Of a stretch of 64,000 nt of DNA, positions 17,294 through 26,399 are shown one piece after another (the first letter of the stretch is position 1; each line of letters begins with the position of its first letter). The position numbers and the translations under genes were made by a program. The notes beneath the pieces are model-generated. The model saw only the letters and a program-made list of their open reading frames with translations. It ran no database searches and had not been told where the DNA came from. This DNA is from Xanthomonas prunicola (lineage in GTDB: Bacteria; Pseudomonadota; Gammaproteobacteria; Xanthomonadales; Xanthomonadaceae): positions 620,001 through 684,000 of the forward strand of contig NZ_PHKV01000001.1 in NCBI RefSeq assembly GCF_002846205.1. Direction: 5' to 3'.

Positions 17294-18055
17294 ATGGCGG
17301 TTGCAGTCGGCATCCTCAACGCATTGCCAAGCGTGCAGCTGTGCGAGTTGCTGGGCCGCATTGGCTATGGATTCGTGGTGCTCGACCTGGAGCACGTGCT
17401 GCGCGCGCCGGACGCGCTGGAACACGCGATCCGCGCCTGTGAACTGTCTGGCTGCGAGGCGTGGGTGCGGGTGCCGGAGGTGGACGACAAGCTGATCGGC
17501 CGGGTGCTGGATGCCGGCGCGCGCGGCATCGTGGTGCCGCGTGCCGAATCGGCGCAGCAGATCGCGCGCGCCGTCGCCGCGGCGCGCTTCCCGCCGCTCG
17601 GTCGGCGCGGCATCACCGGTGGACGTGTCACCGGCTTCGGCAACGTCGATCTGCCCAGCTACATCGCCCGGGCCAATCGCGACATCCGCATCGTGCCAAT
17701 GATCGAAAGCGCTGCCGGCGTTGCTGCGCTCTCCGAGATTCTCGCTGTGCCTGGCGTGGCCCTGGTGATGGAAGGTGCGCTGGACCTGGCGTTGGACCTC
17801 GGCCTGGGCCCGCAGCCCACCCATGCGCAGGTGTGGGAGTCGCTGCTGCAGCTGCACGCGCACTGCCGCGCCGCCGATGTGCCGTTCTGCCCAAATCCAC
17901 GCACCGATGCGCAACGCGCGCACTGGCTGCAACAACCGGATCTGCGCTGGCTGCTGGCCGGCGAAGACCGGGCACTGATTCAACGCGCATTGCGTGGCCA
18001 TCTGGCCAGTGTTGCCGTCCCTCCTTCTCCACCAGCCTGCAGGAGCACGCCGTAG
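17294..18055 (+). CDS. HpcH/HpaI-family aldolase, SbnG-like (possible siderophore citrate synthase)
   Basis: A 253-residue class II (metal-dependent) HpcH/HpaI aldolase. Visible landmarks are VLDLEH (catalytic His), VRVPEVDDKLIGRVLDAGA with GIVVPR, the PMIES motif (metal-binding Glu) and ALDLALDLG (metal-binding Asp). In Staphylococcus aureus, SbnG of this family makes citrate from oxaloacetate and acetyl-CoA for staphyloferrin B. Its place at the head of a citrate-based siderophore operon suggests the same role, but that is inference. The stop directly abuts the next ATG. Start is uncertain: 17294 has no Shine-Dalgarno, and an ATG at 17263 preceded by GCAGG would join this frame only if one C of the CCC at 17277-17279 were absent. 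Confidence 0.8.
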   Translation: MAVAVGILNALPSVQLCELLGRIGYGFVVLDLEHVLRAPDALEHAIRACELSGCEAWVRVPEVDDKLIGRVLDAGARGIVVPRAESAQQIARAVAAARFPPLGRRGITGGRVTGFGNVDLPSYIARANRDIRIVPMIESAAGVAALSEILAVPGVALVMEGALDLALDLGLGPQPTHAQVWESLLQLHAHCRAADVPFCPNPRTDAQRAHWLQQPDLRWLLAGEDRALIQRALRGHLASVAVPPSPPACRSTP

Positions 18056-20197
18056 ATGTCGACGTTCCGTTTCCACGCCCTAGCCATCGCCATCGCTGCG
18101 ATGACGCTGACCCTGCCGCAGCTGGCGTGCGCAATCGACACGCCGGCGACCGATGCCGTTGATGCCACCGATGACGACACGCCGATCCGTGCGCTGGATG
18201 CAATCCAGGTGCAAGGCAGCCTGCTCGGACGCTCCAAACCCGACGATGTGCAGCGTTATGCCGGCAGCCGCCAGGTCATTGATCGCGAGCAGTTGCGCAA
18301 TGGCGGCAACCGTTCGCTGGACGATGCGTTGCAACGCGTGCCCGGCATCAAGATCTTCGATGAAACCGGCACCGGCGCGTTGCCGCAGATCATGCTGCGC
18401 GGCCTGTACGAAAGCCGTAGCGGCCGTGTGCAGGTGCTGGAAGACGGCATTCCGCTGGCGTTGGCGCCGTATGGGCAAACCAGCCTGTCGTTGTTCCCGG
18501 TGGGGTTGAATCAGATCGACCGCATCGACATCGTGCGCGGCGGCGCGGCCGTGCAGTACGGGCCGAACAACGTGGGCGGGGTGATCAACCTGGTCAGCAA
18601 GGAGATCCCCAGCGAGTGGAGCACCACGCTCGCGCACAAGGTGACCGCCGGCGGCCAGGGCCAGTTCCTGCAGGACAGTGCGCTCAGCAGCGGCGGATAC
18701 CTCACCGACAATGTCGGAATGCAGGTCGATGCCAATCGCACGTATGGCGAGTATTGGCGCGCGCATAGCGATACCGACATCAGCAATCTGCGCGTACGTG
18801 CCGAGTGGTGGCTGGACGACACCACGTTGCTCAAGGCCAGCGTGCAGCGCTATCTGGTCGACATGGATCTGGCCGGCGCGCTCAGTGCGGATGATTACCG
18901 GCGCGACCCGCGCCAGTCCACGCGTCCGCTGGATAGCTTCAATGGCCGTACCACGCGTGCGTCGCTCAGCTATGAGCAGTTGCTGGGCGACTGGGGCCCG
19001 ATGCAGGACGTGCGCCTGGATTGGACCAACTTCAGTGCACGCAGCAGTCGTAATTTCATCGTCGGCATGCGTCAGGCCTCCACCGAAACCTGGCGCTCGG
19101 ACCTGGCGCCGCAACTGCGTCAGACCGCGCCACGCGACTTCCGCGTGGTCGGCAGTGAGCCGCGTTTGAGCTGGACCATGGGCGATGCCGACGGGGTGCG
19201 GCAGCAGTGGACCGCGGGCGTGCGCGCAGTGCGCGAGGACATCGATTTTCTGGTCGGCAATCTGCGTCTGCGCGACGGGCTGTTCACCACCGTGCGCGAC
19301 TGGCAGTTCGAAGACCGCGCGTTGGCCGCGTATGTCAGCAACGCCATCACCCTGCCCGACGACCGCGTGACGATTACACCGGGCCTGCGTTACGAGCGCC
19401 TGGATTCGCGCTATTTCAACCGCGCCACCGGCGTCAGCACGCTCAACCAGACCCGCGATGTCTTGCCGGGGCTGACGCTGGGCTTCCAGGCCAACGAACA
19501 GTGGTTCTTCTACGCCGACGGGCAGCGCTCCATGCGCGCGCCGCAGGTCACCCAGATCATTTTCGGCAACAACCTGGATGCCGAACTGGCATGGAATTAC
19601 GAAGCCGGCACGCGCTATCAGCCCAATGCGCGCACACGTATCCAACTGGGCGGATACCTCATCGATTTCGATCAGCAGATTCAGCTGGACAACACCACGC
19701 GCGTGTTCCGCAATCTCGGCAAGACCCGCCACCAGGGTGCCGAGCTGGAACTGCAATGGAGCCCGGAGCAACTGCGTGCGCTCACCCTCAACGCCAGCTA
19801 TGCGTATCTGGATGCAAGCCAGGAATCGGGCGCATTTCGCGGCTTCCGCGTGCCGTACACCTCGCGCAACCAGATCACGCTGGGCGGCACCTACGCGCTC
19901 GGTCACACCACTGTCGCGCTTTCCGGCTATTACTTCAGCAAGGCCTTCAGCGACGCAGCCAACACCGTGCAAGAGAATGCCATCGCCTCAGTGGGCCAGT
20001 TGCCGGCCTACATGGTGTGGAACACGCAGGTGAGCCATACCCTGTTCGAACGCGATGGACGAAAATTCAGTGCATCGTTGGCGATCAACAACCTGTTCGA
20101 CCGGCACTATTGGTTCCGCGGCGTTGATACCAGCCCGTGGGGGCGTCAAGCCGCACCGCCACGCACCCTCACCGCCGGGCTGGAATACACGTTCTGA
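18056..20197 (+). CDS. xsuA: TonB-dependent siderophore receptor (xanthoferrin/vibrioferrin type)
   Basis: A 713-residue outer-membrane receptor. Signal peptide to about residue 26 (LACA). The plug opens with LDAIQVQGSLLGRS and contains PQIMLRGLYESRSGRVQVLEDGIPLALAPYG-type FecA/PvuA sequence and IDIVRGGAAVQYGPNNVGGVINLVS. The barrel ends in the aromatic LEYTF. It has little likeness to the four paralogous receptors elsewhere in the window. Its position between the aldolase and the biosynthesis genes identifies it as the uptake receptor for the siderophore made by this operon. The symbol follows the Xanthomonas xss/xsu naming as I recall it. Confidence 0.85.
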   Translation: MSTFRFHALAIAIAAMTLTLPQLACAIDTPATDAVDATDDDTPIRALDAIQVQGSLLGRSKPDDVQRYAGSRQVIDREQLRNGGNRSLDDALQRVPGIKIFDETGTGALPQIMLRGLYESRSGRVQVLEDGIPLALAPYGQTSLSLFPVGLNQIDRIDIVRGGAAVQYGPNNVGGVINLVSKEIPSEWSTTLAHKVTAGGQGQFLQDSALSSGGYLTDNVGMQVDANRTYGEYWRAHSDTDISNLRVRAEWWLDDTTLLKASVQRYLVDMDLAGALSADDYRRDPRQSTRPLDSFNGRTTRASLSYEQLLGDWGPMQDVRLDWTNFSARSSRNFIVGMRQASTETWRSDLAPQLRQTAPRDFRVVGSEPRLSWTMGDADGVRQQWTAGVRAVREDIDFLVGNLRLRDGLFTTVRDWQFEDRALAAYVSNAITLPDDRVTITPGLRYERLDSRYFNRATGVSTLNQTRDVLPGLTLGFQANEQWFFYADGQRSMRAPQVTQIIFGNNLDAELAWNYEAGTRYQPNARTRIQLGGYLIDFDQQIQLDNTTRVFRNLGKTRHQGAELELQWSPEQLRALTLNASYAYLDASQESGAFRGFRVPYTSRNQITLGGTYALGHTTVALSGYYFSKAFSDAANTVQENAIASVGQLPAYMVWNTQVSHTLFERDGRKFSASLAINNLFDRHYWFRGVDTSPWGRQAAPPRTLTAGLEYTF

Positions 20198-20433
20198 GTC
20201 TGCATCACCGAGTAAACGCTGCACACGACCACGCATAGGCGCGTTGGTCGCGCCTGGGAGCAACGGCGGTTGCGCTGGCGACCGTCACACACAACACGGC
20301 GTGCATGAAGCACGCATCATCGCCGCAGCACGCGGCATGCGATCAACGTATCGCAGGCCACCCAACGCCACCCTGGCGCCAGGCAGCCCGTTTCAGTACC
20401 GGTTTTCCACCGTCCTGTTGAACGAGAGTTGCC
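20198..20433 (+). other. Spacer between receptor and biosynthesis genes
   Basis: This 236-bp gap is the only sizeable one in the siderophore operon. It contains a 7-bp hairpin AGGCGCG/CGCGCCT near 20235-20253. I see no second Fur-like box. It could attenuate the biosynthetic genes relative to the receptor or carry an internal promoter. Confidence 0.4.
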
Positions 20434-21660
20434 ATGACTGCGACATCCGCTGCACCGTTGGTGATCCTCACCCATGTCTGCCATCCCGCCATCACCGAAG
20501 GTTTTCTGCCGGCCGCGCACACGCTGGGTCTGCCGGTGTGGTTGCTGACCGACCACCGGCTCGATCACCTGGCCTATTTCCGCGAGCACCCCATGCATGC
20601 ACCGCAGCGGGTGATCGAATGCGATGTATTCAACCCACTCGGGGTGCTGGACGTGCTGCACGATGCCGACATCGCGCCGCGCGGCCTGTTCAGCAATAGC
20701 GACCATCTGCAGACCAGCACTGCGCTGGTGGCTGCAGCGCTCGGCCTGCCGGGCAAGGACTGGCAGGTGTGTTACGCCGCAAAGAACAAAGCGGCGATGC
20801 GCCAACGCTTGCGTGCGCATGGCCTACCCTGCCCGTGGTTCTGCACGCTGGCGCCGGGCGTCGCATTGCCGGCGCAGATGCCATGGCCGGTGGTGGCCAA
20901 ACCGCGGGAAGGCGTCGCGAGTCTGGATGTGCGCCACTGCGCCGATGCTGCGCAATTGCAGGCCTATCTGGACGATGTATGGCAGCGTCACCCGCAGCGC
21001 ACCGTGTTGCTGGAAAGCATGCTGGAGGGCACGCTGTTTACGCTGGAAACCCTCGGCGACGGCTACAGCCTGCAGGCCATCGGCGGCTTCAAGGTGCGCT
21101 TGTCGCCGCCGCCCCACTTCGTCGAATGCGAAGCGCAATGGGATGCCGATGTGGACACGCCGGTGATCGCGCAGGCGCTCCAACAATTGCGCGCCCTCGG
21201 TGTCGGCTTTGGGCTATGCCATAGCGAATTCATTCTCACCAGCGACGGGCCGGTGCTGGTGGAGATCAATTACCGCAGCATCGGCGACCGCCGCGAATTC
21301 CTGCTCGACGAACTATTTTCCAGACAATGGTTCACCGCGGCGCTGGCACCACACCTGGGACTGCCGTTGCCGGCACTGCGCAGCACGCGTGCGCATGCAT
21401 TGTTGCGCTACTACGTGGCCGAGCATGACGGTGAATTAATCACCGCCAGCGAAGACCGCCGCCATCACGACGCGCACAGCGACGTGCAGTACCGGCGCAT
21501 GCGCGCACCGGGCGAGCGCATTCGCCTGAGCCATTCCAACAAGGATTACCTGGGCGTGCTGAGCGCACTGGCCAGCGATGCGCAGGCACTGCAACACGCC
21601 GTAGTTCGGGCCGAAGCCGGTCTGCAATGGCACATCGACCACGCGGGACTGCGCGCATGA
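20434..21660 (+). CDS. xssA: ATP-grasp ligase, PvsA-like siderophore biosynthesis protein
   Basis: A 408-residue ATP-grasp enzyme. The N-terminal part is a preATP-like fold (VILTHVCHPAITEGF...). The central part has the ATP-grasp elements WPVVAKPREGVASLDV, VLLESMLEGTLF and GPVLVEINYRSIGDR with the metal-binding E-x-N. It corresponds to PvsA in the vibrioferrin pathway (ATP-dependent amide or ester bond formation during assembly); the exact substrate is not evident. The next gene starts within its stop (ATGA), so translation is probably coupled. Symbol from the Xanthomonas xss nomenclature. Confidence 0.82.
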   Translation: MTATSAAPLVILTHVCHPAITEGFLPAAHTLGLPVWLLTDHRLDHLAYFREHPMHAPQRVIECDVFNPLGVLDVLHDADIAPRGLFSNSDHLQTSTALVAAALGLPGKDWQVCYAAKNKAAMRQRLRAHGLPCPWFCTLAPGVALPAQMPWPVVAKPREGVASLDVRHCADAAQLQAYLDDVWQRHPQRTVLLESMLEGTLFTLETLGDGYSLQAIGGFKVRLSPPPHFVECEAQWDADVDTPVIAQALQQLRALGVGFGLCHSEFILTSDGPVLVEINYRSIGDRREFLLDELFSRQWFTAALAPHLGLPLPALRSTRAHALLRYYVAEHDGELITASEDRRHHDAHSDVQYRRMRAPGERIRLSHSNKDYLGVLSALASDAQALQHAVVRAEAGLQWHIDHAGLRA

Positions 21661-23459
21661 GCAGCGCCGCAGACCAACGCTACATCGCCACCCGCATCAT
21701 CGATGCCTGCCTGCGCGAAGACCTGCGCGGGATTGTCAGCCGCGGCGGTGTCGCAACACCGGACGGTGGCGTGCTGGCGGCCTGGACCGATCCCAGCCCG
21801 GTAGAAGGCTGGTGGCGCATCGCACACTTGCCCGGCGGCACGGTGTGGCTGCCGATCCATCGTCAGGGTGTGCTGCAGGACATCAGCGCCCGCGGCGACA
21901 GCTGGATTGTGCAGAACGCCGACGGCATGCATGTCGAACGTGGCGCGCAGGCGTGGCTGCAACGCATGAGCGCCGAACTCGATGCCGAAACGCAACAGCT
22001 GCATCGCGCCTACGCAGAAGAAGCCGACTGCGCCGCGGCGCATCGCGGGCTTGCGCAGCAGGCCTACCACGCCCAGGTACCGACATTACGCAATGCGCTG
22101 CAGCACCCCGATGCCGCCGAGCGCGCATACCGCTGCGACCAGCTGGCCAGCTACCGCGACCATCCGTTCTACCCCACTGCACGCGCCAAAGCCGGGCTGG
22201 ATGCAGCCGAACTGCGCCACTACGCTCCGGAATTTGCGCCAACCTTTGCGCTGCGATGGCTGGCGATTCCGCAGGCACTGGCGCAGTGCACCAGCCCCCC
22301 GCCGGCCGAGCTTTGGCCGGACTTCGCAAGCCTGGGCCTGTCGCCCGAGCTGGCTGCCACACATGTCGCCTGGCCGGTACATCCATTGGTGTGGGAGCGC
22401 TTGGATCAGGCAGGCTTCGCGTTGCCTGAAGGTGTGCTGCGAGCACCGCAGCCCTGGCTGGACGTGCGCCCGACGCTGTCGGTGCGCACGCTGGTGCCGC
22501 TGCAACATCCGCACCTCCATCTCAAGCTCCCCATCCCGATGCGCACGCTCGGCGCCCTCAACCTGCGTCTGATCAAGCCCTCCACGCTCTACGACGGCCA
22601 CTGGCTGGAGCGCGCATTGCGACGCATCGATGCGCTTGATCCTGCGCTGCAAGGCCGTTGTATGTTCGTCGACGAATCGCACGGCGGACATGTCGGGCAA
22701 ACCCGGCATCTGGCCTATCTCGTACGGCGTTACCCGGCACATGACGATGCCACGCTGGTGCCGGTGGCCGCACTGTGTGCGCTGATGCCAGATGGCCGCC
22801 CGATGGCGATCCATCTGGCCGAGCGTTTTGCGCATGGCGATGTACTGCATTGGTGGCGCGATTACACCGAACTCATGCTTGCCGTGCATCTGCGCCTGTG
22901 GCTGCGTTACGGCATCGCGCTGGAAGCCAATCAGCAGAACAGCGTGCTGGTCTATGCCGATGGCCAAGCCACGCGCCTGTTGATGAAGGACAACGACGCT
23001 GCGCGGATTGCGATGCCGCAGTTGCGCGCAGCGTTGCCGGACGTGGATGCATTGGGCCCGCTGCAGGATGGACGAATTGCGGTGGACGATGCACAGGCAT
23101 TGGCACAGATGTTCTGCACCATCGTGCTGCAGCTGGACCTGCAGGCAGTGCTGGAAGGCCTGGCCGAATGGCAGCCCGCGCTGCGCGCACCTCTATATGC
23201 GCAGTTGCTGGCGCAGTTCGCTGCGACGCTGACGCAACTGGAGAGCCACGGCATCGATATCGGTCCCGCGCGCCGCCTGTTGGCCGCGCCAAGGCTGCCG
23301 GTGAAGTATCTGCTCAGTGCCGGCAGCCTGCTCAGCAAGCAACTCACCGGCGCCGCCGACATCAACAAGTTCTACGGCGATAGCGCGCCCAATCCATTCG
23401 GGGATGCGTTCGTTGATACGCAGCAACTGCCGCGCAAGCAAGCGGGCGCGCAGCGATGA
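21657..23459 (+). CDS. xssB: NIS siderophore synthetase (IucA/IucC family), PvsB-like
   Basis: A 600-residue NRPS-independent siderophore synthetase. Family landmarks are HPLVWERLDQAG, PTLSVRTLVPLQHPHLHLKLPIPM, a GALNLRLIKPSTLYDG segment and the C-terminal FhuF/IucC region with ALEANQQNSVLVYADG and LLMKDNDAARI. The start overlaps the previous stop as ATGA. By operon position it matches PvsB, which joins the alpha-ketoglutarate-derived part to the citryl intermediate in vibrioferrin assembly; that role is by analogy. Confidence 0.85.
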   Translation: MSSAADQRYIATRIIDACLREDLRGIVSRGGVATPDGGVLAAWTDPSPVEGWWRIAHLPGGTVWLPIHRQGVLQDISARGDSWIVQNADGMHVERGAQAWLQRMSAELDAETQQLHRAYAEEADCAAAHRGLAQQAYHAQVPTLRNALQHPDAAERAYRCDQLASYRDHPFYPTARAKAGLDAAELRHYAPEFAPTFALRWLAIPQALAQCTSPPPAELWPDFASLGLSPELAATHVAWPVHPLVWERLDQAGFALPEGVLRAPQPWLDVRPTLSVRTLVPLQHPHLHLKLPIPMRTLGALNLRLIKPSTLYDGHWLERALRRIDALDPALQGRCMFVDESHGGHVGQTRHLAYLVRRYPAHDDATLVPVAALCALMPDGRPMAIHLAERFAHGDVLHWWRDYTELMLAVHLRLWLRYGIALEANQQNSVLVYADGQATRLLMKDNDAARIAMPQLRAALPDVDALGPLQDGRIAVDDAQALAQMFCTIVLQLDLQAVLEGLAEWQPALRAPLYAQLLAQFAATLTQLESHGIDIGPARRLLAAPRLPVKYLLSAGSLLSKQLTGAADINKFYGDSAPNPFGDAFVDTQQLPRKQAGAQR

Positions 23460-24652
23460 GGCGCATTCTGGGCCCGGTGTTGGCTGCGCACTATCTCGCG
23501 GCATTCACTGCATTGGGCATGCCGCTGTTTCTGCCGCAGGTCCTGGCCGAACTTGCGCCAGCGGCCGCGATTGGCTGGAGCGGCGTGCTGTATGTGCTGC
23601 CCACGCTCTGCACCGCGTTGACAGCGAGCACCTGGGGGCACTTGGCAGACCGCTATGGACGCAAGCGCTCGTTGCTGCGCGCGCAACTCGGGCTGGCGCT
23701 AGGCTTTGCGATTGCCGGCTTCGCGCCGTCGCTGACCTGGCTGGTGATCGGCCTGATCGTGCAAGGCACCTGCGGCGGCTCGCTGGCGGCGGCCAATGCG
23801 TATCTGGCCAGCCAGCCGCAGGCCGGCCCGTTGGCGCGTGCGCTGGACTGGACCCAGTATTCGGCGCGCCTGGCCATGGTGAGCGCGCCTGCGTTGCTGG
23901 GCCTTGCCCTGGCGTTGGGGCCGGCGCAATCGCTGTATCGCGCACTGGCGCTGCTGCCGTTGATTGCGTTTGCGTTGACCTGGCGACTGCCGGCCGATCA
24001 GCCTGCTGCGCGAGCACAACCTGCCGGCAAACCTTCGACGGCTTCGAAGCATGCAGCCTCATCGCCCGCATCACCTCAAACGATCACAGCGCCGCTTTGG
24101 CCGGCCTTGCTACTCGCGCAGTTTTTGTTCTGCTTCGCGATGGTGGTGACGTTCCCGTATTTCATCCCGTACGCCCTCGCGCGTGGGGCCGGCCACGATG
24201 CGCTCGCCGGTCTGCTCTACAGCCTGCCGCACCTGGTCTATCTGGTGGTGCTGCCCTGGTGGCGACGCGGCGATGGCCAGGCATGGCTGGTGCCAGGCCT
24301 GGCGTTGTTTGCGGCGGCCTGCGTGTGGCAGGCGCTGTTGCACGATGCGGTCGCGTTGGCGGCCGCGCGGCTGTTGTTTGGCTTCGGCATGTTGTTCGGG
24401 CTGCGTGGGCTCAACCGCAGCTTGGCAGCCGTTGCCAGCGCGCACGGCGCCGGGCGCTTGTTCGGTCGCTTCGATGCATGCGGCAAATGGGCTGGTGTAT
24501 TGGCCGGTGCCGCTGCCGGCGCCTTGGCGCAGGCGTCCGGCCCCGCGACCCCTTTCCTGGCTGCCGCACTGGCTGCGGCCGCTGCTGCGCTCACCGTTCT
24601 GGTGCGCTTCCCTTCGAGGAGAACTGCCGATGTCGCCGCACACGATGCATGA
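23456..24652 (+). CDS. xssC: MFS exporter, PvsC-like
   Basis: A 398-residue major-facilitator protein with about twelve hydrophobic helices. The loop 2-3 motif is present as GHLADRYGRKRSLL, and a variable hydrophilic central loop (about residues 182-210) is rich in Ala, Pro and Ser. It overlaps xssB by ATGA and xssD by 23 bp. Position matches PvsC, so it is the likely exporter of the finished siderophore across the inner membrane. Confidence 0.85.
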   Translation: MRRILGPVLAAHYLAAFTALGMPLFLPQVLAELAPAAAIGWSGVLYVLPTLCTALTASTWGHLADRYGRKRSLLRAQLGLALGFAIAGFAPSLTWLVIGLIVQGTCGGSLAAANAYLASQPQAGPLARALDWTQYSARLAMVSAPALLGLALALGPAQSLYRALALLPLIAFALTWRLPADQPAARAQPAGKPSTASKHAASSPASPQTITAPLWPALLLAQFLFCFAMVVTFPYFIPYALARGAGHDALAGLLYSLPHLVYLVVLPWWRRGDGQAWLVPGLALFAAACVWQALLHDAVALAAARLLFGFGMLFGLRGLNRSLAAVASAHGAGRLFGRFDACGKWAGVLAGAAAGALAQASGPATPFLAAALAAAAAALTVLVRFPSRRTADVAAHDA

Positions 24653-26399
24653 TCCCTGGTACGACAGCATGGCCGACGCGCACGCCTGCAGTTGCTGGTT
24701 GAACTGCTACCTGCGCGAGTTTGCGATTCCGCAGCGCGCAGTGGACTTCAACTATCGCGGGCTGGATCGCCCCGGCCTGCGCGTCGCCGAACACCGCTGG
24801 CTGCGCATCGACCTGGGCCAGACCGGCGCGCTGTGCGTACGCATTGCTTACGCCGATCGCCTGGGCCGCTGCCGCTTCACCTCCACGCCGTTTCTCAAGA
24901 GCGCCGGCAAGCCGTGGCATAGCCTGGATGCGGATGCCTTGGCGCGCTGCCTGTTGCAGACATTGGAAAGCACGCAGACAGTCAACCCGGAACTGCTCGC
25001 GCAAAGTGGCAACAGCGTGGCAGTCACCGCTGCGTTATTGCGGCAGGCGCAAGCCACCGCCGCCACTGGCGAGGCGATGATTGACGCCGAACAATCGATG
25101 CTCTGGGGGCACGCACTGCACCCCACGCCGAAGAGCCGCGAAGGTGTGGATCTGGATCAGGTGCTGGCCTGCGCGCCGGAAGCACGTGCAGCGTTCCAGC
25201 TGTTTTGGTTCCGCATCCACCCGCGCCTCTTGCGCACGCATGGGCGCGATGTGCGTGCGAGCCTGAAGCAGCTAAGCGGCAGCGACGATCTCTACCCCTG
25301 CCATCCCTGGGAAGCGGAGCGCCTGCTTGACGACCCATTGCTGCGCACCTTGCAGGCGCGCGGCCTGATCACGCCGGTCGGCCCATTAGGCGATGCACTG
25401 CGGCCGACCTCGTCGGTACGCACGCTGTATCACCCGGAGCTGGAGTATTTCCTCAAATGTTCGGTGCATGTGCGGCTCACCAACTGCGTGCGCAAGAACG
25501 CCTGGTACGAGCTGGAAAGCGCAGTTGCGCTCACCGAGCTGTTGGCGCCGAGCTGGCGTGCTTTGGCCGCCCAGGTGCCGGGCTTCGATGTGATGCTGGA
25601 GCCGGCGGCCACCTCGCTGGAGGTCGCGCAGGTCGACCCCGCATTGCACGATGCCGATCCGCTAGCGGCGCGCGTCTTGTCGGAAGGCTTCGGCATTCTG
25701 TATCGACAAACCATCCCTGCCGTGCAACGTGCCCGTTGGCAACCGCAGGTGGCTGCGGCCTTGTTCACCTGCGATGCGCAGGGCAATAGCGTGTGCGCCG
25801 CACGCGTGCAAGCGCTGAGCAATGCACACGCGGATCGCCACGCAGCCACAGTGCGATGGTTCCGCGCCTATGCCGATCTACTGCTGGATGGCGTGTGGAG
25901 TGCGCTGTTCCAGCACGGCATCGCACTGGAACCGCATCTGCAGAATACGCTGATCGGGTTCGCCGACGGCTGGCCGACGCGCGTGTGGATCCGCGACCTG
26001 GAAGGCACCAAGCTGCTCGCCCATCACTGGCCGGCTGCATGCCTGCACGGCGTGAGTGAGCGCGCGCGGCAATCGCTGTACTACACGCCCGAACAAGGCT
26101 GGAACCGGGTTGCGTATTGCGCGCTGGTCAACAACCTGGCCGAAGCAATCTTTCACCTCACCGAAGGTGATGCCGCACTGGAGGCATGGCTATGGCAATG
26201 CGTCGGCGAGATTGCCGCACGTTGGCAGCAACGCCATGGTGCGCAAGCAGCGCTGCAGGGTCTGATCGACGGCGCATCACTGCCCGGCAAGAACAATCTG
26301 GGCACGCGCTTGTGGCAGCGCGCGGACCGCCAATCCGACTACACCGCGCTGCCCAATCCCATTCCTCGCGTCACGACGGCGCGGCAGGTGGCGGCATGA
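24630..26399 (+). CDS. xssD: NIS siderophore synthetase (IucA/IucC family), PvsD/AcsD-like
   Basis: A 589-residue NIS synthetase with clear motifs: CHPWEAERLL, RPTSSVRTLYHPELEYFLKCSV and VRLTNCVRKN in the ATP/citrate-binding core, and ALEPHLQNTLIGFADG in the C-terminal domain. Start at 24630 follows GAGGAGA 9 nt upstream and overlaps the exporter gene by 23 bp. PvsD/AcsD-type enzymes condense citrate with L-serine as the first committed step; that assignment is from operon order and family. Confidence 0.87.
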   Translation: MSPHTMHDPWYDSMADAHACSCWLNCYLREFAIPQRAVDFNYRGLDRPGLRVAEHRWLRIDLGQTGALCVRIAYADRLGRCRFTSTPFLKSAGKPWHSLDADALARCLLQTLESTQTVNPELLAQSGNSVAVTAALLRQAQATAATGEAMIDAEQSMLWGHALHPTPKSREGVDLDQVLACAPEARAAFQLFWFRIHPRLLRTHGRDVRASLKQLSGSDDLYPCHPWEAERLLDDPLLRTLQARGLITPVGPLGDALRPTSSVRTLYHPELEYFLKCSVHVRLTNCVRKNAWYELESAVALTELLAPSWRALAAQVPGFDVMLEPAATSLEVAQVDPALHDADPLAARVLSEGFGILYRQTIPAVQRARWQPQVAAALFTCDAQGNSVCAARVQALSNAHADRHAATVRWFRAYADLLLDGVWSALFQHGIALEPHLQNTLIGFADGWPTRVWIRDLEGTKLLAHHWPAACLHGVSERARQSLYYTPEQGWNRVAYCALVNNLAEAIFHLTEGDAALEAWLWQCVGEIAARWQQRHGAQAALQGLIDGASLPGKNNLGTRLWQRADRQSDYTALPNPIPRVTTARQVAA

